Part shown: positions 35,251 to 46,749 of the stretch, piece after piece
How the letters are laid out: each line of letters opens with the position of its first letter
Position numbering within the stretch: position 1 is the stretch's first letter
Assembly (NCBI RefSeq): GCF_019578655.1
Contig: NC_063257.1
Span: forward strand, 16,988,001 to 17,052,000
Direction: 5' to 3'
Source: Ricinus communis
Taxonomy: Eukaryota > Streptophyta > Magnoliopsida > Malpighiales > Euphorbiaceae
Length of the DNA: 64,000 bases
Notes under the pieces: generated by a model
The model's database searches: none
What the model saw: only the letters and a program-made list of their open reading frames with translations
Told to the model about the DNA's origin: nothing
Program-made: the position numbers and the translations under genes

Positions 35251-36022
35251 CCAAACTCCCACTATCTTGCCTCTTTCAATACATAGGAGAATCTATATGG
35301 CTAAAAAACAAGGGTTAGTATGATGCATGTGATGCGTAAGATGCATGATGCATGTGTAATGCACAGGGACAAAGAAAAAAAGGATTAGCAAACACATAAT
35401 ATTTTACAAGTTAATATGCAAAACATCCTCCCAACCTTATTTCTCTCGTACATGATTCATGGTGAGTCTTTCTTCCCTAGAATTTTGGGTTTGGACTTTT
35501 TGGGATAGTAGGTCTAACGCGCATGCCATAAACTCTCAAAGCAGATTTAAAACAAACAAGGCAATGTTTCCTAATATAAGCATAAGAGCCTGCATATTCC
35601 AAGCCTAAGGACTGATTTCACATGTTTTGGGCTAAGGCTGTTAATATTTGGGCTTTAGACACTTATAAGGGGAAACATTTCATGTAGTAAGCATAAGATT
35701 CCTAAGGGAGATTATTACAGTCATTACTGTGAGCTAAGTCTTGGGCAAGGATAAAGGCTCCCACAAGTAAAAAATGGTCTTCCTTGGCTCGTCTCTCCAC
35801 TCAAGGGTCCATGCAACGAAGGAAATTCACTTATTACTTATGAGTAATGATTAGCCAGTGCCGTAATTCTAGGGTTCTAGTGGAACTAAAGAACCATTAA
35901 CTGACACCATCGAGGCTATGGGGACCAAAGTGCACAATGTGTGATAATAGTATAGTGATGTAAGAATAATTTGTTAAATACTGAAATTATAAACAAACAT
36001 ACACTAGAATCAGCTTCTTTTA

Positions 36023-36040
36023 TCCCCAGTGCAGTAGCCA
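36023..36040 (-). other. Primer-binding site of element F (tRNA-Arg type)
   Basis: The sense strand reads TGGCTACTGCACTGGGGA, three bases inside the LTR end. It fits the complement of a plant tRNA-Arg 3' end (TGGCGACTCCACTGGGGA) with two mismatches. Element G has the same site at 62157. Confidence 0.75.
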
Positions 36041-36043
36041 TTA

Positions 36044-37790
36044 TGGGCGGTGGTTTCAGGTGCACACTCAAGTGTCTTTAGCGACTACGGCACTGCAAGG
36101 CTTTTCAACCTATTTGAGAACATGCTAACTAATCACTGAGACTAGTACAGAGATAGGAGTCGCCACCCGGATAATTAATCGGGACACTTTTTCTAATGAG
36201 TGACATTTCTCAGATTCCATAAGGAAGCTTACGCCACGAATCTAGGATGGATCCAGAAGTCAACTTCCTTATTTGTGTATCTTAGTCTTTGATTTTATTG
36301 TTTAACAAATTATTCCCTATAAACACAGTAGTTCATATATAAGCATACCATATAGCATATATAATTCACTCAAGTCTAACCCATTTTTTATTAAGTTCAG
36401 CCCATGTTAAGGTTATTAATCTAATTTTACTAACTAATTTTGTACAAGACCTTCTTAGTCTAGCCCAATTATAAGTTATATTCTATCAAGCCTTTAATCC
36501 TAGATGGACTACTTATTATGATAAGGCCTAATTGTGTGAACCTAAATCTAATACGGGCCAGTTGACCTAACTAAAATATGGCAAAGCGACTAAGTCTACA
36601 TTGATTTTAGAATTTAAGCCTAGTTACTATTGATTAGTCTAATGGACTGTAGTTTTCATGTTAGGTCTAATTTTAACCTAAAGTCTACATGTCCCATTTT
36701 AATTAAGCAGTCATATTACAGCTATTTGACATAAAATAAAGTGCATAAAGTAAATCTAGCTATTACAACCCAGCTTACAACTAAAAAGAGAAATAAAAAG
36801 CCTAAAACTAAGTACAATACATGAATAACTCAAGAAATACATCAAAAATTCATAAAAATCCAAAAATTAAGGCTGAGATGAGCTATGCCGATTGGCTTAG
36901 GGCATAGAGCCGATCGACTTAATGCAGAGCTAAATCGACTCTGCACTAAGCCGATCAGCTCTAGGGCTTTTCCAAGCTGGTTTCTATAGTTCCTTTGTGA
37001 TTCTCACGTCCTAAAGCCAATTTCACATGCGCAGAAGGTTAAAAATTAATTAGAACACAAAAAACAAGAGATAAAAGATATAAATAGCATCAGATTAAAC
37101 TGGAAACCTTAGAAAAAGTCATGCAAACCCTAAAAGTCTGATCATAGAGTAGATAAATATGGCAGATTTCATATTTTAATTATATAACCCTAGGAAACTA
37201 ATCTAATGACAAAATTATAAAGAAAATACAAAGTCAACATGTAATCCTAATCGTTTAACTAATCAGATTCAAAATCCAAAAGGCATACATATTATCAAAT
37301 TCAAAACCTTATGTGTTCTTATTATCAGATTCAAAATCCAATAAAATCAGCAACATATGAATCCATAAGAAAAACTTATCTAATCACATCAAACATAGAA
37401 AATAAGAAACAAAAGAAACCATAATCATGTTTCTAAGAAAAAACATAAAAGAACATAAAAAAAAACCAGTTTATTAGGGAGTGGATAATAATGGATATAG
37501 GAGAACCCTCAGGTTGTCACCATAGTTGATCTTTATGTGAGTTTCAAGAAATGATGATGTAGTTGAATTGAAGATCGGTTGAGGGTCTAATGCTGGTTGA
37601 GATGTGGAGAAGCTTATGTCGTTCATAAAAAGTTTCCAAATCTAGGGTTCTTTTTTAGTGACCTTGCTCTCTAGTTACCAGAAAAACCTTATGCTTAATG
37701 AACATAGGTTTGCAATAACAGTCCTCTAATTGATGTTGCTAGTCCCCCTTAACCCTAGGTGGTTATTTTCTATTTATAAAGGTAGATTTT
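36044..37790 (-). repeat. 5' LTR of element F, outer end truncated
   Basis: The LTR ends at 36044 (sense ...CGCCCA). Its last 250 bp align with the LTR end of element G (61935-62153), sharing CATAAGGAAGCTTAC-like and GACACTTGAGTGTGC-like words. A TATA-like TTTATAAATAG lies near 37770-37782. A GCCGATCAGCTCT array lies at 36885-36965. The U3 start is not found: element H sequence begins at 37800. Confidence 0.68.
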
Positions 37791-37799
37791 TAAGAAAAC

Positions 37800-38608
37800 C
37801 TAAATGAGCAGATAAACTTCAATCTCTTTTAAAATTCTTTTAAAAGAATGATTTTTTCCTTTATTAGATTCACCCGTCCTCCGTCTCTTGAGATCCGAGA
37901 AGGCAATAACTTTCATCGTAGGGTTTTTCATAATTCCCTCGAAATCTAGATGCGGAAAATAGGTGCTCACAGTAGGCAGCCCCAAACTCTCTACCATATA
38001 TGAGCTAGCTATGTTGGCACAACTCCTAATATTAATGATAACATTACACGCCTTGCCTTGCACATGACATCTTATATGGAAAATGTTATCCCTTTGCTAT
38101 TCAAAATCATCCTCTCTCATGTGAGCATTGAATGCTCTTCTAGAAACATACAAATCATCATTAATAGGACCCTTAATACCATTATCATTATCATGGTAAG
38201 CTAAGCAAAATATCACCCACATGTATCGGCATTATGTCATACAAGCCTTCATCTTGATATCTACTAATAGAAAAAGAAACAATAATTTGCTTGTTTACCT
38301 TTACCTTACCACAATCATTAAGCCATTGAAGCATGTAAGGATGCAGATGTGGTATGGTTCCCACTATCAATGATAATATTACACGCCTTGCCTTGCACAT
38401 GACATCTTGTGTAGAAAATGTTATTCCTTTGTTGTTCAAAATCATCCCCTCTCATATGAGCATTGGACACTCTTCTAGCAACATACAAATCACCACTAAT
38501 AGGACCCTCAATACCATCATCATTACAATCCTCTAATGGTAGCATCTCATCTTCACTACTTTCCCTCTCACTAGCCGATTCCAAATCTCCATGTTCTCTA
38601 GTGACCAT
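37800..38608 (-). pseudogene. Protease of element H with internal tandem duplication
   Basis: 38608-38318 reads MVTREHGDLESASERESSED, DLYVARRVSNAHMRGDDFEQ, NNIFYTRCHVQGKACNIIID and then SGNHTT. It continues in another frame as PYMLQWLNDCGKVKVNKQII and SFSISRYQDEGLYDIMPIHV, the chromovirus protease pattern (ENIFHTRC.V..KVC..IIDSGSC.N; L.WLN..GE..V..Q). A diverged second copy of the front half follows at 38190-37960 (sense CATGTGCAAGGCAAGGCGTG in both), with GKACNVIINIRSCANIASSY. Both copies are broken. Confidence 0.78.
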
Positions 38609-39800
38609 AGCCCTTTTGTTAGGACATTGTGAGGCTATATGACTATTCCCTAAACACTTAATGTTCCTAGTTTTTCCTTTAGAACCTTCGGCCTCATTGT
38701 TCTCTTTATGGGCTTAATTACTTTTTCCTTTAGCCCCATCAAAACTAGCTTTATTCATTCCCTTTGAATCCCCTTTTGAATCCTTATTCCAAGAAGAATT
38801 CCAACTAGATTTGTTATTAGAGAAGGTTTGGTCTCATACCTTGTTGCTCCTCTACCTTGAAGTTGCTTTTCTACCTTGATAGCAAGATGGACTAACTCTT
38901 CCATCTTCCCAGAATACTATAAATCCACCTAATCTACTATGTCTTTATTTAAACCAGCCATGAATGAGCCATGGTGGCTTTCCGTTCCTCATCTAGATTA
39001 GCTCAAGTCATAAGCATTTCCATCTCCTTGTAGTAGTCTTCCACACACTTAGTCCCTTGCTTTAAAGTTTGAAGTCGTTGATAAAGCTCTTTATAGTAAT
39101 ATTTAAGCATAAATTACTTTTTCATACGGTTTTAAGGTCATAACATTTATCAATGGGATGTTCTAGATTCCTTCTCCCACTAATCACTACTTGATCCGAA
39201 CAAACTATGACATAATCCATGAATTGAGTGACGACAAGTTTCGCCTTCTTTTCATCACTAATGTTGTGACAATCAAAGATGAGCTCTACCTTGTTTTTCC
39301 CATTCCAAGTAATCTCTTGATTTCTTTTGCCTCTAAAGGGAGGAATTTTGAGTTTAATGCTTCCTAAATCTCGGTCCACATTATCCTCTAAGCCTCGGTT
39401 CCCTTAAAAATCTTGCATTTAGCCTCCTCTTCCTCTAATTAGACTTCAGCCTCCCATTGTACCTCCTTTATTGCCTTGGACATCACCTATAATAATGGTG
39501 TTGTCATCCTCTTTATGATCCATATCATACTCCTCATCAATCCCATCCAAGTTAAGCTCATAATCACCTAGGTTCATCTCTCTTCGATCTTCTCTATTGC
39601 CTTAATCAATAGTTGGTGTTTGTCACTCTAAACTTGCAAATCTTTCATTATTATGCAAGTTCATCCTTTCAATGGAATCATTGGTCTCTCTTATTGCCCT
39701 TTGTAATAAGCATATCTCATGCCTTAGGGGATTAACTTTTTCCCTTTCATCTCCTTCGAAGAATGATTAGACATTGCTACAACAAAAAGTTAGTGAACAA
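38609..39800 (-). pseudogene. Gag and zinc knuckle of element H
   Basis: The open part 39379-39122 reads DLGSIKLKIPPFRGKRNQEI, KNKVELIFDCHNISDEKKAK and LVVTQFMDYVIVCSDQVVIS, the chromovirus Gag core (DLGSIK..IP.F.GK.DPE.YLEWEKKVE..F.CH.YSE..KV.LA...F..YA..WWDQ). Further down, KCLGNSHIASQCPNKRAMV is a CCHC knuckle whose first Cys codon has become Asn. The stretch between is full of stops. Confidence 0.8.
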
Positions 39801-40530
39801 GATAATAAAAGTATAAGACCTCACAAATCACTCTCTTATGTGTTTTCTCTCAATAATGGGGGTGTTCATTCGTGTTTCCACTCAATTGATGGAATATCAC
39901 TCAAGAGTACACCTCACACCTCTTAGCTTATTCCCTTTATGTTCTTAGGTAAATCAAAACAAAACAACACAAAGAACCCGATTGGTTTTAGTGAAATTCA
40001 TAAATCGAAAGTTTCAAAGTCTTAGTTGAAGCAAAACAATCAAACCAAGAAAAGAGAATAATTGAGAAGCTAATAAGCAAGAAAACTCAAAAGAAGAAGC
40101 AAAAGACATGCAAAAGAAAATACTAAGAACTAATTAGGATATTTCGGCAGTTTATGAGTCTTTTTCAAATAGGAAATTTAGATGATTTAGGACTTCTTGT
40201 TGACCATGTAATCTAGTCCTTATATGGATTGATTAAATCACTTAGATCTTGCAAATCTAATTTCCTATTAAAAAACGGATTCTTATTCAATTCAAAAGGA
40301 GAGTTTTTATTTTTTCAATAGGAATAGGAAAGAAACTAAATAAGAAATTTTGAATATGCAATCTTTAATATGGCCGATTATGTATCTACTACAATCTTCT
40401 TCTTCTTTTTTTAAATTTCAAATTTCAACTTCTTTCTTGTTTACATAATCAACAACTAAATTGAAACTTTAAAGAAAAAACTCACAAGATAATGCAAAGT
40501 AAAGAATAAGTAACCTGATCTTAGAGCTAA

Positions 40531-40544
40531 AGCTCTAATACCAA
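40531..40544 (-). other. Primer-binding site of element H (initiator-Met type)
   Basis: Sense TTGGTATTAGAGCT matches the usual TGGTATCAGAGC with one C-to-T change. The LTR piece upstream (40547-40731 minus) is cut by the LTR of element I. Confidence 0.75.
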
Positions 40545-40934
40545 ATAATAAGAAACCTCCAAGGATTGAAACCATAAATCCTTTACAAGCTAGAAAACCC
40601 TTTAGCAATTAAATATACCCGCCTAAGGAAAGCTAAGAACAAATCGATAGAGATGATCTTTAGATTAGAACCAAAAGAAAACTAAGGCCTTCAAACCCCA
40701 ACCTATGAACACCACAAAAAATATACCAATTTGATATGCATAGTTTTACACATATTTGCTGGCATATTATTATGCATTTTCTTAGCATTTATTGTGTTTT
40801 TATTCTAAGATCACCCGTGTTTTATGTCCTTTCATGTTCTAGGAGATTTTATAGGTCCATCATCAATGCTTTAGAAATTTTAGATCAATTTCAGGCGAAA
40901 ACGGACGAAAACAGAAGTAACAACGCCAAAAACT

Positions 40935-42369
40935 TGATGGTTGCTACTTGTCTTAGCTACAATCTAAGGCAGTGTACCTATCGATGCAGTCTAGCACTAA
41001 TGGCGAGTATCAAGGTCGTATTCCTTGGGAAAGTGAAAGCCTAGAGTTACTCCTTTGTTCTTTGTTATATTAACCTAAAATGAGAGATGAATAATTTCTA
41101 AACTAACTAATAGCTACAAGCTAAGTTCTAAGGGAGATGCAGGAGTAATTGATAACTAAAATAATCAAGACAAGAAAGCAAATCCTAAGGCAACCTAAAC
41201 TAGTTGGCAATCAAACAAAAGATAAAGGATTGGAGAGTCTAATTATGCTACCCGTGGACGAATTCTTAACCGAATTCGGTTTCTCTCTCGAGATAACCGA
41301 ATTCCTAAACCTAATAACCTAAAGTTGGAATCTCTTCCTAACGATTGATTCTTAAATTAGCATTAAGCTTTAATCCGCCTCTATTAAGCTTTGTTAATTC
41401 TTAATCCGACTAGTTAATTATCCTTATCTCTAAGCGATTATTAACCAGTTCTTGCTATTCAAGATTCCAATTGCCAAATGGACTTCTCAATCACACAAAG
41501 CAATCTAAACACATAATTCACAACGTCCCATGAATAATGCATTATCTTATTAATACTGAAAGCAAGAAGAATACAAAACTAACCCAAACAATCCAACAAT
41601 ATAATACTAAGCCAACATAGTAAAGAAATCCCAATGGATTTAATCAATCTAGCTAATCATGTTCATTATCAAAATACATAAGAATTCAATTACAACAATG
41701 AGTAAAGGTAGAGAAAACCCGATTACACCCTTGGATGAGAGTAAACAGCCCCAATTCCTCTTGCTCAAATTGAATCGATTCTTATTCCTCTTGCTCAATT
41801 TAAAAACCAATCAACGAACCTCGCCCAATCTTCAATCTCTAAAGGGAATCCGATTAAAACCTTGATCCAAGTCTCCTTTTCCCTTGGTTTCAGCTCAAAA
41901 AACCCTTAGGGAGAGAAAAGTTAGGGTTTGGGACGTTCTCCCCTGCTCTTTTCCTTTCTCTCCTCTATTCATTCTTTAATTCCCCCTGTCACTGCCAACA
42001 CGGTTGTGTTAGGGACACGGTTTGGTGTTCCTGGCCGTGTTACTCTCTGTGGTCGTGCTCCCTAAGAACTACTTTTTGTTTGATGTTTGATGCACCCAAC
42101 ACGGCCGTGTTAGTGCCCGTGTTGGGAACACGGCCAGTGTTGAAACCAACATGGCCATGTTCAGCTTCCTCATGCTCGTACTTAGCTTGTTTCGGCAGCT
42201 TCGACATCCAATTATGCTCCAATTCTTCCCTTTATCATCCTTTGACTTCTTTTGAACCTAATGCATACAAACAGACGCATAGGGTGAGTGTTGGGACCAA
42301 TTCACATCCAAATGTCCATAAAATCAATCTTAAAAACCCCATTTAGATGTATGTATTTTACGCATATCA
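40935..42369 (-). repeat. 3' LTR of element B (family 1)
   Basis: Sense TGATATGCGTAAAATACAT at 42369 to AACCATCA at 40935 (1435 bp), preceded by the PPT. The CGTG array lies at 41995-42150, with AACACGGCCGTGTT-type palindromes. The start retains the family U3 words (CATTTGGATGTGAATTGG, GTGTTGG). Confidence 0.9.
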
Positions 42370-43960
42370 AATAACCCCACACTTAGCTCATTGCTTGTCC
42401 TCAAGCAATCAAAAGTAATATAAGAAAATAAACCACTAAGGAACAACACTTAAACTGACAGACAAGCTAGAGAGCTCCTGCACATATCCTTAACAAGCGT
42501 AAGTCAAACAAAAAGAAACGAAGCAATTAATTCAAGTATCACAACCAAGATGCCAATAATTCATAAAATATTGTCTCAGCAAAATTATTCAGAACCAACT
42601 CCTCACCAGATTCACTCTAAATCACTCAAAGTGTTTAAACGGTAGTGTTTAATCGCTCAATGCATCAACTACTGCCTTACTTACTATATGCTTGCTCTTA
42701 AATCCTACTCCTACCACTTATGGAGAGTCAACAACCATGTCAAGAGGTCTTTATAAGGGTTGTAATGGGGATTAGGTAGGGGTAGGTAAATTTGGTAAGA
42801 GTTGAACCTATGGTGTTCTGCAATGAAATACATGACCTGCACACAAGCCACAATGATCACAAGGGGTAAACAATGGATAGTAGTCTAAGGTGGGAAATAG
42901 GAATCAAGTCAAAATGTAAACTCCGAAAAGCAATTAAACAATTAGCTCACTTACTTTCTTTCTTTTCATCACCCTTCCCTCGATTCTTCTTATTATTATT
43001 TTTCTTTTTTCTTCTCTTCTTTTTCATAAGGGAAGAACATTCATATAATAGAGTGAATTTCTTTTAGATTAAAGAAAGCTGCTACAAGATTCCACACTAT
43101 TCCTAAGACAAAAATTCCCAATAAAAAAATCTCATATGCAAAATCATAACCCAAAGCAGAATAAAACTAAGTGGTAATGGAATATGAATGGTGAAAGAAG
43201 GGGTTATCTACAGAATCAATAAATGAATGAAGGCTATTTGGCTAGAATGAAAAACCTAAGTGCCTCTATCATACCGAAGTGTTAAACTCTCCTTATGGCC
43301 CTCATAAGCATTACCGAGTAAGTTCTAGAAGTAAAGACAGTAATTGACACTCTCAACAAGAAAAAATACAAGCATTTAGAGTGTATGCTTACAATTTAGG
43401 CTCAATTTCTCACAAGTGTGCTTTTGAGTAGGTTCCAAACAAAAATCATCAAAACAGAATTAAATAAACTAAAGCAACTTAGTGCAAAACTCAAACTATT
43501 TATCTTACATTCTTCTGCAAAACTCAACACTATCGGTTTTACCCGATCACATGGACATAGATTTCAAAAGCAAGTCAACAGTAAGAGCATTGAAACAAAG
43601 TGAAAAAATTTCAAAATTTTACAAAAAATTGCATAAAAATAAACAAATAACTGAGATGGGATAAATGTCACCCACCCTACACTTGAAGGACACACTGTCC
43701 CCAGTGTACAAAATATAAGAAATCAAAAAGGAAAAAGAACTAATACTGCCCTAACTATAGCTCCAGAGTGAAAAGAGGTGCATCAGCAGGTATATCAGGG
43801 CGTTGGCTAGTCTGTGGTAGAGGAGTGGCTGCAAATAATAAAATAAAGAATTACAATCGAAACTGAAAAAGAAATTTAATAAAATATGAAAACTAAAACT
43901 AATAAAATGTTCCAAAACAAAAGGTTAAAATATTAGAGATTAAAGATAAAAATTGGGGTG
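42370..43960 (-). other. Element B 3' non-coding region and polypurine tract
   Basis: In sense it begins with the post-pol block (GGGAGGCACCCC, 43955-43966). It continues with T-rich DNA, a PPT-like GTGTAGGGTGGGTG (43685-43672), the GGGTAAAACCGATAGTG segment, and ends GAGGACAAGCAATGAGC and AAGTGTGGGGTTATT at 42384-42370. It is colinear with element A minus its nested insertion. No gene is present. Confidence 0.8.
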
Positions 43961-45166
43961 CCTCCCAAAAGCACTTCTTTTTAATGTGATGAGTCTTCTT
44001 AGCTGGACTCATGGTGAAAAGCAAACGGTGGGGATTGATGACCGTCAATCCTTCTTCCAAGCAAATGGCTTCAAATATCCACTTAGAGGGATAATCATCA
44101 ATTTCCTCTTCCCGACTATCAAGCAAGCTGCCAGTATGATGGGCAAAACTCGCTCCTTATATAATTGCACGTAGTCATGATGCTCTAGGGGCTCTTCCAA
44201 TTTGAAAGCTGAAGTTTCACCAATTGGAAGGATCGACGGCTAGACAATTTCTTCAGGAACGTCGATGGTTTTCTCTAGTCCTTGGCTTGGTTCACTTGCT
44301 AAAAGAAACTCGAGCTCCTCAAAGACTTCTTCATTGGATAACTTGTGCTCATCTTCCATCATCGAAGGGACTTGTTGAAAATCCACCAAAAATTCCTCTA
44401 ATCAGAACTCAAAGATCATCAACCGACGCTCCTGTTGGTAGTCTTTCAGAGGGATCATGTTTGCCTCTTCCTTTTCTGGTTCTATCTCCATGTTCAAAGA
44501 GTCGTCCTGCACAGAAGCATCATCGTCAAACATAATAGATAAACCAGAAAAATTCTCACCTGAACGCAAAGTGACGGTGCTCAAGTGTTCCTCGGATTCA
44601 ATAGCGTTTGATGGAGTTCCCAATTGCTCTTCAGCTAGTAACTTGAAGATTAAGCTTACTTGATGCTCTATGTTCTTAATCGAGGCTTGTTGATCTTCAA
44701 GTATCCTCTCTGTTTGTTGGAATCTATCCTCAAGACTTGGAATAAACCTCATCATCCGCTCCTCTGACACTAACTCTTCACCTTAAGTTGATAATGCAAG
44801 ATTAGGCTGCTGAAATTCTGGTGGTTCTTGGCCATCTAAGCTCCATCCAAAGGGTGAATGAATGCTCAACTCTTGATTGTAGGTGCTTCCATACGAGTCA
44901 TTTGGCCAACTTCCCGTATAATTCACCTGTTCATAGTTATAAGAATAATGAGCAACGTCACTATACAATGGACAATCATTACTCAAATGTAAACCACAAC
45001 AAAATTCACAAACGACTTGAGATGAAAGGATAGGAGTAGAGAGTTGATCAATAGCCTTGCAAAACGATTCCACTCGAGCTTCTAAAGATGCACGGGTATC
45101 CCAATTTTTAGCACTCTCTTGGTTCCTAATCCCATTTTCCAACGTGTCATACAAAGAGTTTAGCAT
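43961..45166 (-). pseudogene. Gag tail fused to pre-RT linker (element B)
   Basis: 45166-44783 encodes MLNSLYDTLENGIRNQ, the knuckle CEFCCGLHLSNDCPLYSD and SYGSTYNQELSIHSPFGWSL. A TAA then replaces the CAA seen in element A. The same frame continues from 44770: RMMRFIPSLEDRFQQTERIL, IEHQVSLIFKLLAEEQLG, TVTLRSGENFSGLS, IEPEKEEANMIPLKDYQQER. After two more stops it reads VLPIILAACLIVGKR, matching the linker before RT (compare LPMIVATDMM in element C). Protease and RT are deleted between and after these blocks. It could encode an RNA-binding Gag fragment if stops were bypassed; otherwise it is a relic. Confidence 0.78.
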
Positions 45167-45313
45167 TGAACCTCCTTATCATCCACTACCCGAATCATAA
45201 AATTAACTAAATAAATATGTATAAATAAAAGAAAATAAATAATAATAAAAACCATAAAATAAAAAAAATGGTTAAATTAACAAATAGCAAATTTCACTCT
45301 AGTTTTCAAACAT

Positions 45314-45331
45314 TCCCCGGCAGCGGCGCCA
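45314..45331 (-). other. Primer-binding site of element B (tRNA-Asp)
   Basis: Sense TGGCGCCGCTGCCGGGGA differs by one base from the complement of the plant tRNA-Asp 3' end. It lies six bases inside the 5' LTR end and is the best preserved primer site in the window. Confidence 0.92.
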
Positions 45332-45337
45332 AAAACT

Positions 45338-46749
45338 TAATGTGTGCTACTTGTGTTAACTACAATCTAAGGCAGTGTACCTATCGATGTAGTATAGCAC
45401 TAATGGCGAGTATCAAGGTCGTATTCCTCGGGAAAGTGAAAGCCCAGAGTTACTCCTTTGTTCTTTGTTATATTAACCTAAAATGAGAGATGAATAATTT
45501 TTAAACTAACTAATAGCTACAAGCTATGTTCTAAGGGAGATGCATGAGTAATTGATAACTAAAATAATCAAGACAAGAAAGCAAACCCAAAGGGAACCTA
45601 AACTATTTGGCAATCAAACAAAAGATAAAGGATTGGAGAGTCTAATTATGCTACCCATGGATGAATTCTTAACTGAATTCCTAAACCTAATAACCTAAAG
45701 TTGGAATCTCTTCCTAACGATTGATTCTTAAATTAGCATTAAGCTTTAATCCGCCTCTATTAAGCTTTGTTAATTCTTAATCCAGCTAGTTAATTATCCT
45801 TATCTCTAAGCGATTATTAACCAGTTCTTGCTATTCAAAATTCTAATTACCAAATGGACTTCTCAATCACACAAAGCAATCTAAACACACAATTCACAAC
45901 GTCTCATGAATAATGCATTATCTTATTAATACTGAAAGCAAGAAGAATATAAAACTAACCTAAACAATCCAACAATATAATACTAAGCCAACATAGTAAA
46001 GAAATCCCAATGGATTTAATCAATCTAGCTAATCATGTTCATTATCAAAATACACAAGAATTCAATTACAATAATGAGTAAAGGTAGAGAAAACCCGATT
46101 ACACCCTTGGATGAGAGTAAACAGCCCCAATTCCTCTTGCTCAAATTGAATCGATTCTTGTTCCTCTTGCTAGATTTGAAAACCAATCAACGAACCTCGC
46201 CCAATCTTCAATCTTTAAAGGGAATCCGATTGAAACCTTGATCCAAGTCTCCTTTTCCCGTGGTTTTAGCTCAGAAAACCCTTAGGAGAGAAAAGTTAAG
46301 GTTTGGGACGTTCTCCCCCGCTCTCTTCCTTTCTTTCCTCTCTTCGTTCTTTTAATTAATTCCCCCTGTCGCCGCCAACACGGCCCTGTTGGGGACACGG
46401 TTTGGTGTTCCTGGCCGTGTTACTCTCTGTGGCCGTGCTCCCTAAGAACTACTTTTTCTTTGATGTTTGATGCACCCAACATGGCCGTGTTGGTGCCCGT
46501 GTTGGGAACACGGCCAGTGTTGAAACCAACATGGCCATGTTCAGCTTTCTCATGCTCGTACTTAGCTTGTTTCGGCAGCTTCGGCGTCCAATTATGTTCC
46601 AATTCTTCCCTTTATCATCCTTTGACTTCTTTTAGACCTAATGCACACAAACAGATGCATAGGGTGAGTGTTGGGACCAATTCACATCCAAATGTCCATA
46701 AAATCAATCTTAGAAACCCCATTTAGATATGTGTATTTTACGCACATCA
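45338..46749 (-). repeat. 5' LTR of element B (family 1)
   Basis: Sense TGATGTGCGTAAAATACAC at 46749 to CACACATTA at 45338 (1412 bp; terminal CA mutated to TA). The CGTG array is at 46375-46535. It is almost identical to the 3' LTR along the leader block: the translated shadow 46035-46241 differs from that at 41659-41865 by only a couple of residues. Confidence 0.9.

Larger units (their letters stand above)
31083..37790 (-). mobile_element. Element F: Tat/Ogre-like Ty3/Gypsy element, truncated
   Basis: Minus-strand order: LTR (37790-36044), tRNA-Arg primer site (36040-36023), leader, gag (about 35200-34000), protease (33774-33190), linker (32884-32480), RT with YVDD, RNase H (31541-31197) and the first residues of a second RNase H (31190-31083). 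Integrase and the 3' LTR are missing. The second RNase H, the protease signature DDGSTINVCP and the tRNA-Arg primer point to the Tat/Ogre lineage. Each domain carries stops or shifts. Element G (61353-64000) is a related copy in the opposite orientation. Confidence 0.82.
37800..40731 (-). mobile_element. Element H: chromovirus (Ty3/Gypsy) remnant
   Basis: Minus-strand order: LTR piece (40731-40547), initiator-Met primer site (40544-40531), leader, gag (from about 39800, best 39379-39122), a zinc knuckle (about 38660-38621), then protease (38608-38191) with a second, partial protease copy at 38150-37800. Nothing of RT or integrase remains. The element is bounded by element F on one side and element I on the other. 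Confidence 0.75.
40935..46749 (-). mobile_element. Element B: non-autonomous Athila-derived element, sister of A
   Basis: Both LTRs are present and very similar to each other (5' LTR 46749-45338, 3' LTR 42369-40935), so this is a fairly recent insertion. The internal region of 2968 bp holds a near-perfect primer site, a gag tail and pre-RT linker pseudogene, a 3' non-coding region and a PPT. There is no protease, RT, RNase H or integrase. Outer 5-mers AAACT and GTTGA do not match. At the 40935 side the LTR is followed in its own sense by AGTTTTTGGCG, the start of the primer-site region, which a 3' LTR should not have. Confidence 0.85.

Noticed and set aside
15484..46241. A nearly identical 68-codon frame at 220, 15484, 41659 and 46035 looked like a conserved small protein
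   Set aside because: It is antisense to the leader part of family-1 LTRs. Conservation follows LTR copy similarity, and copies at 12130, 16880 and 19160 do not keep the frame.
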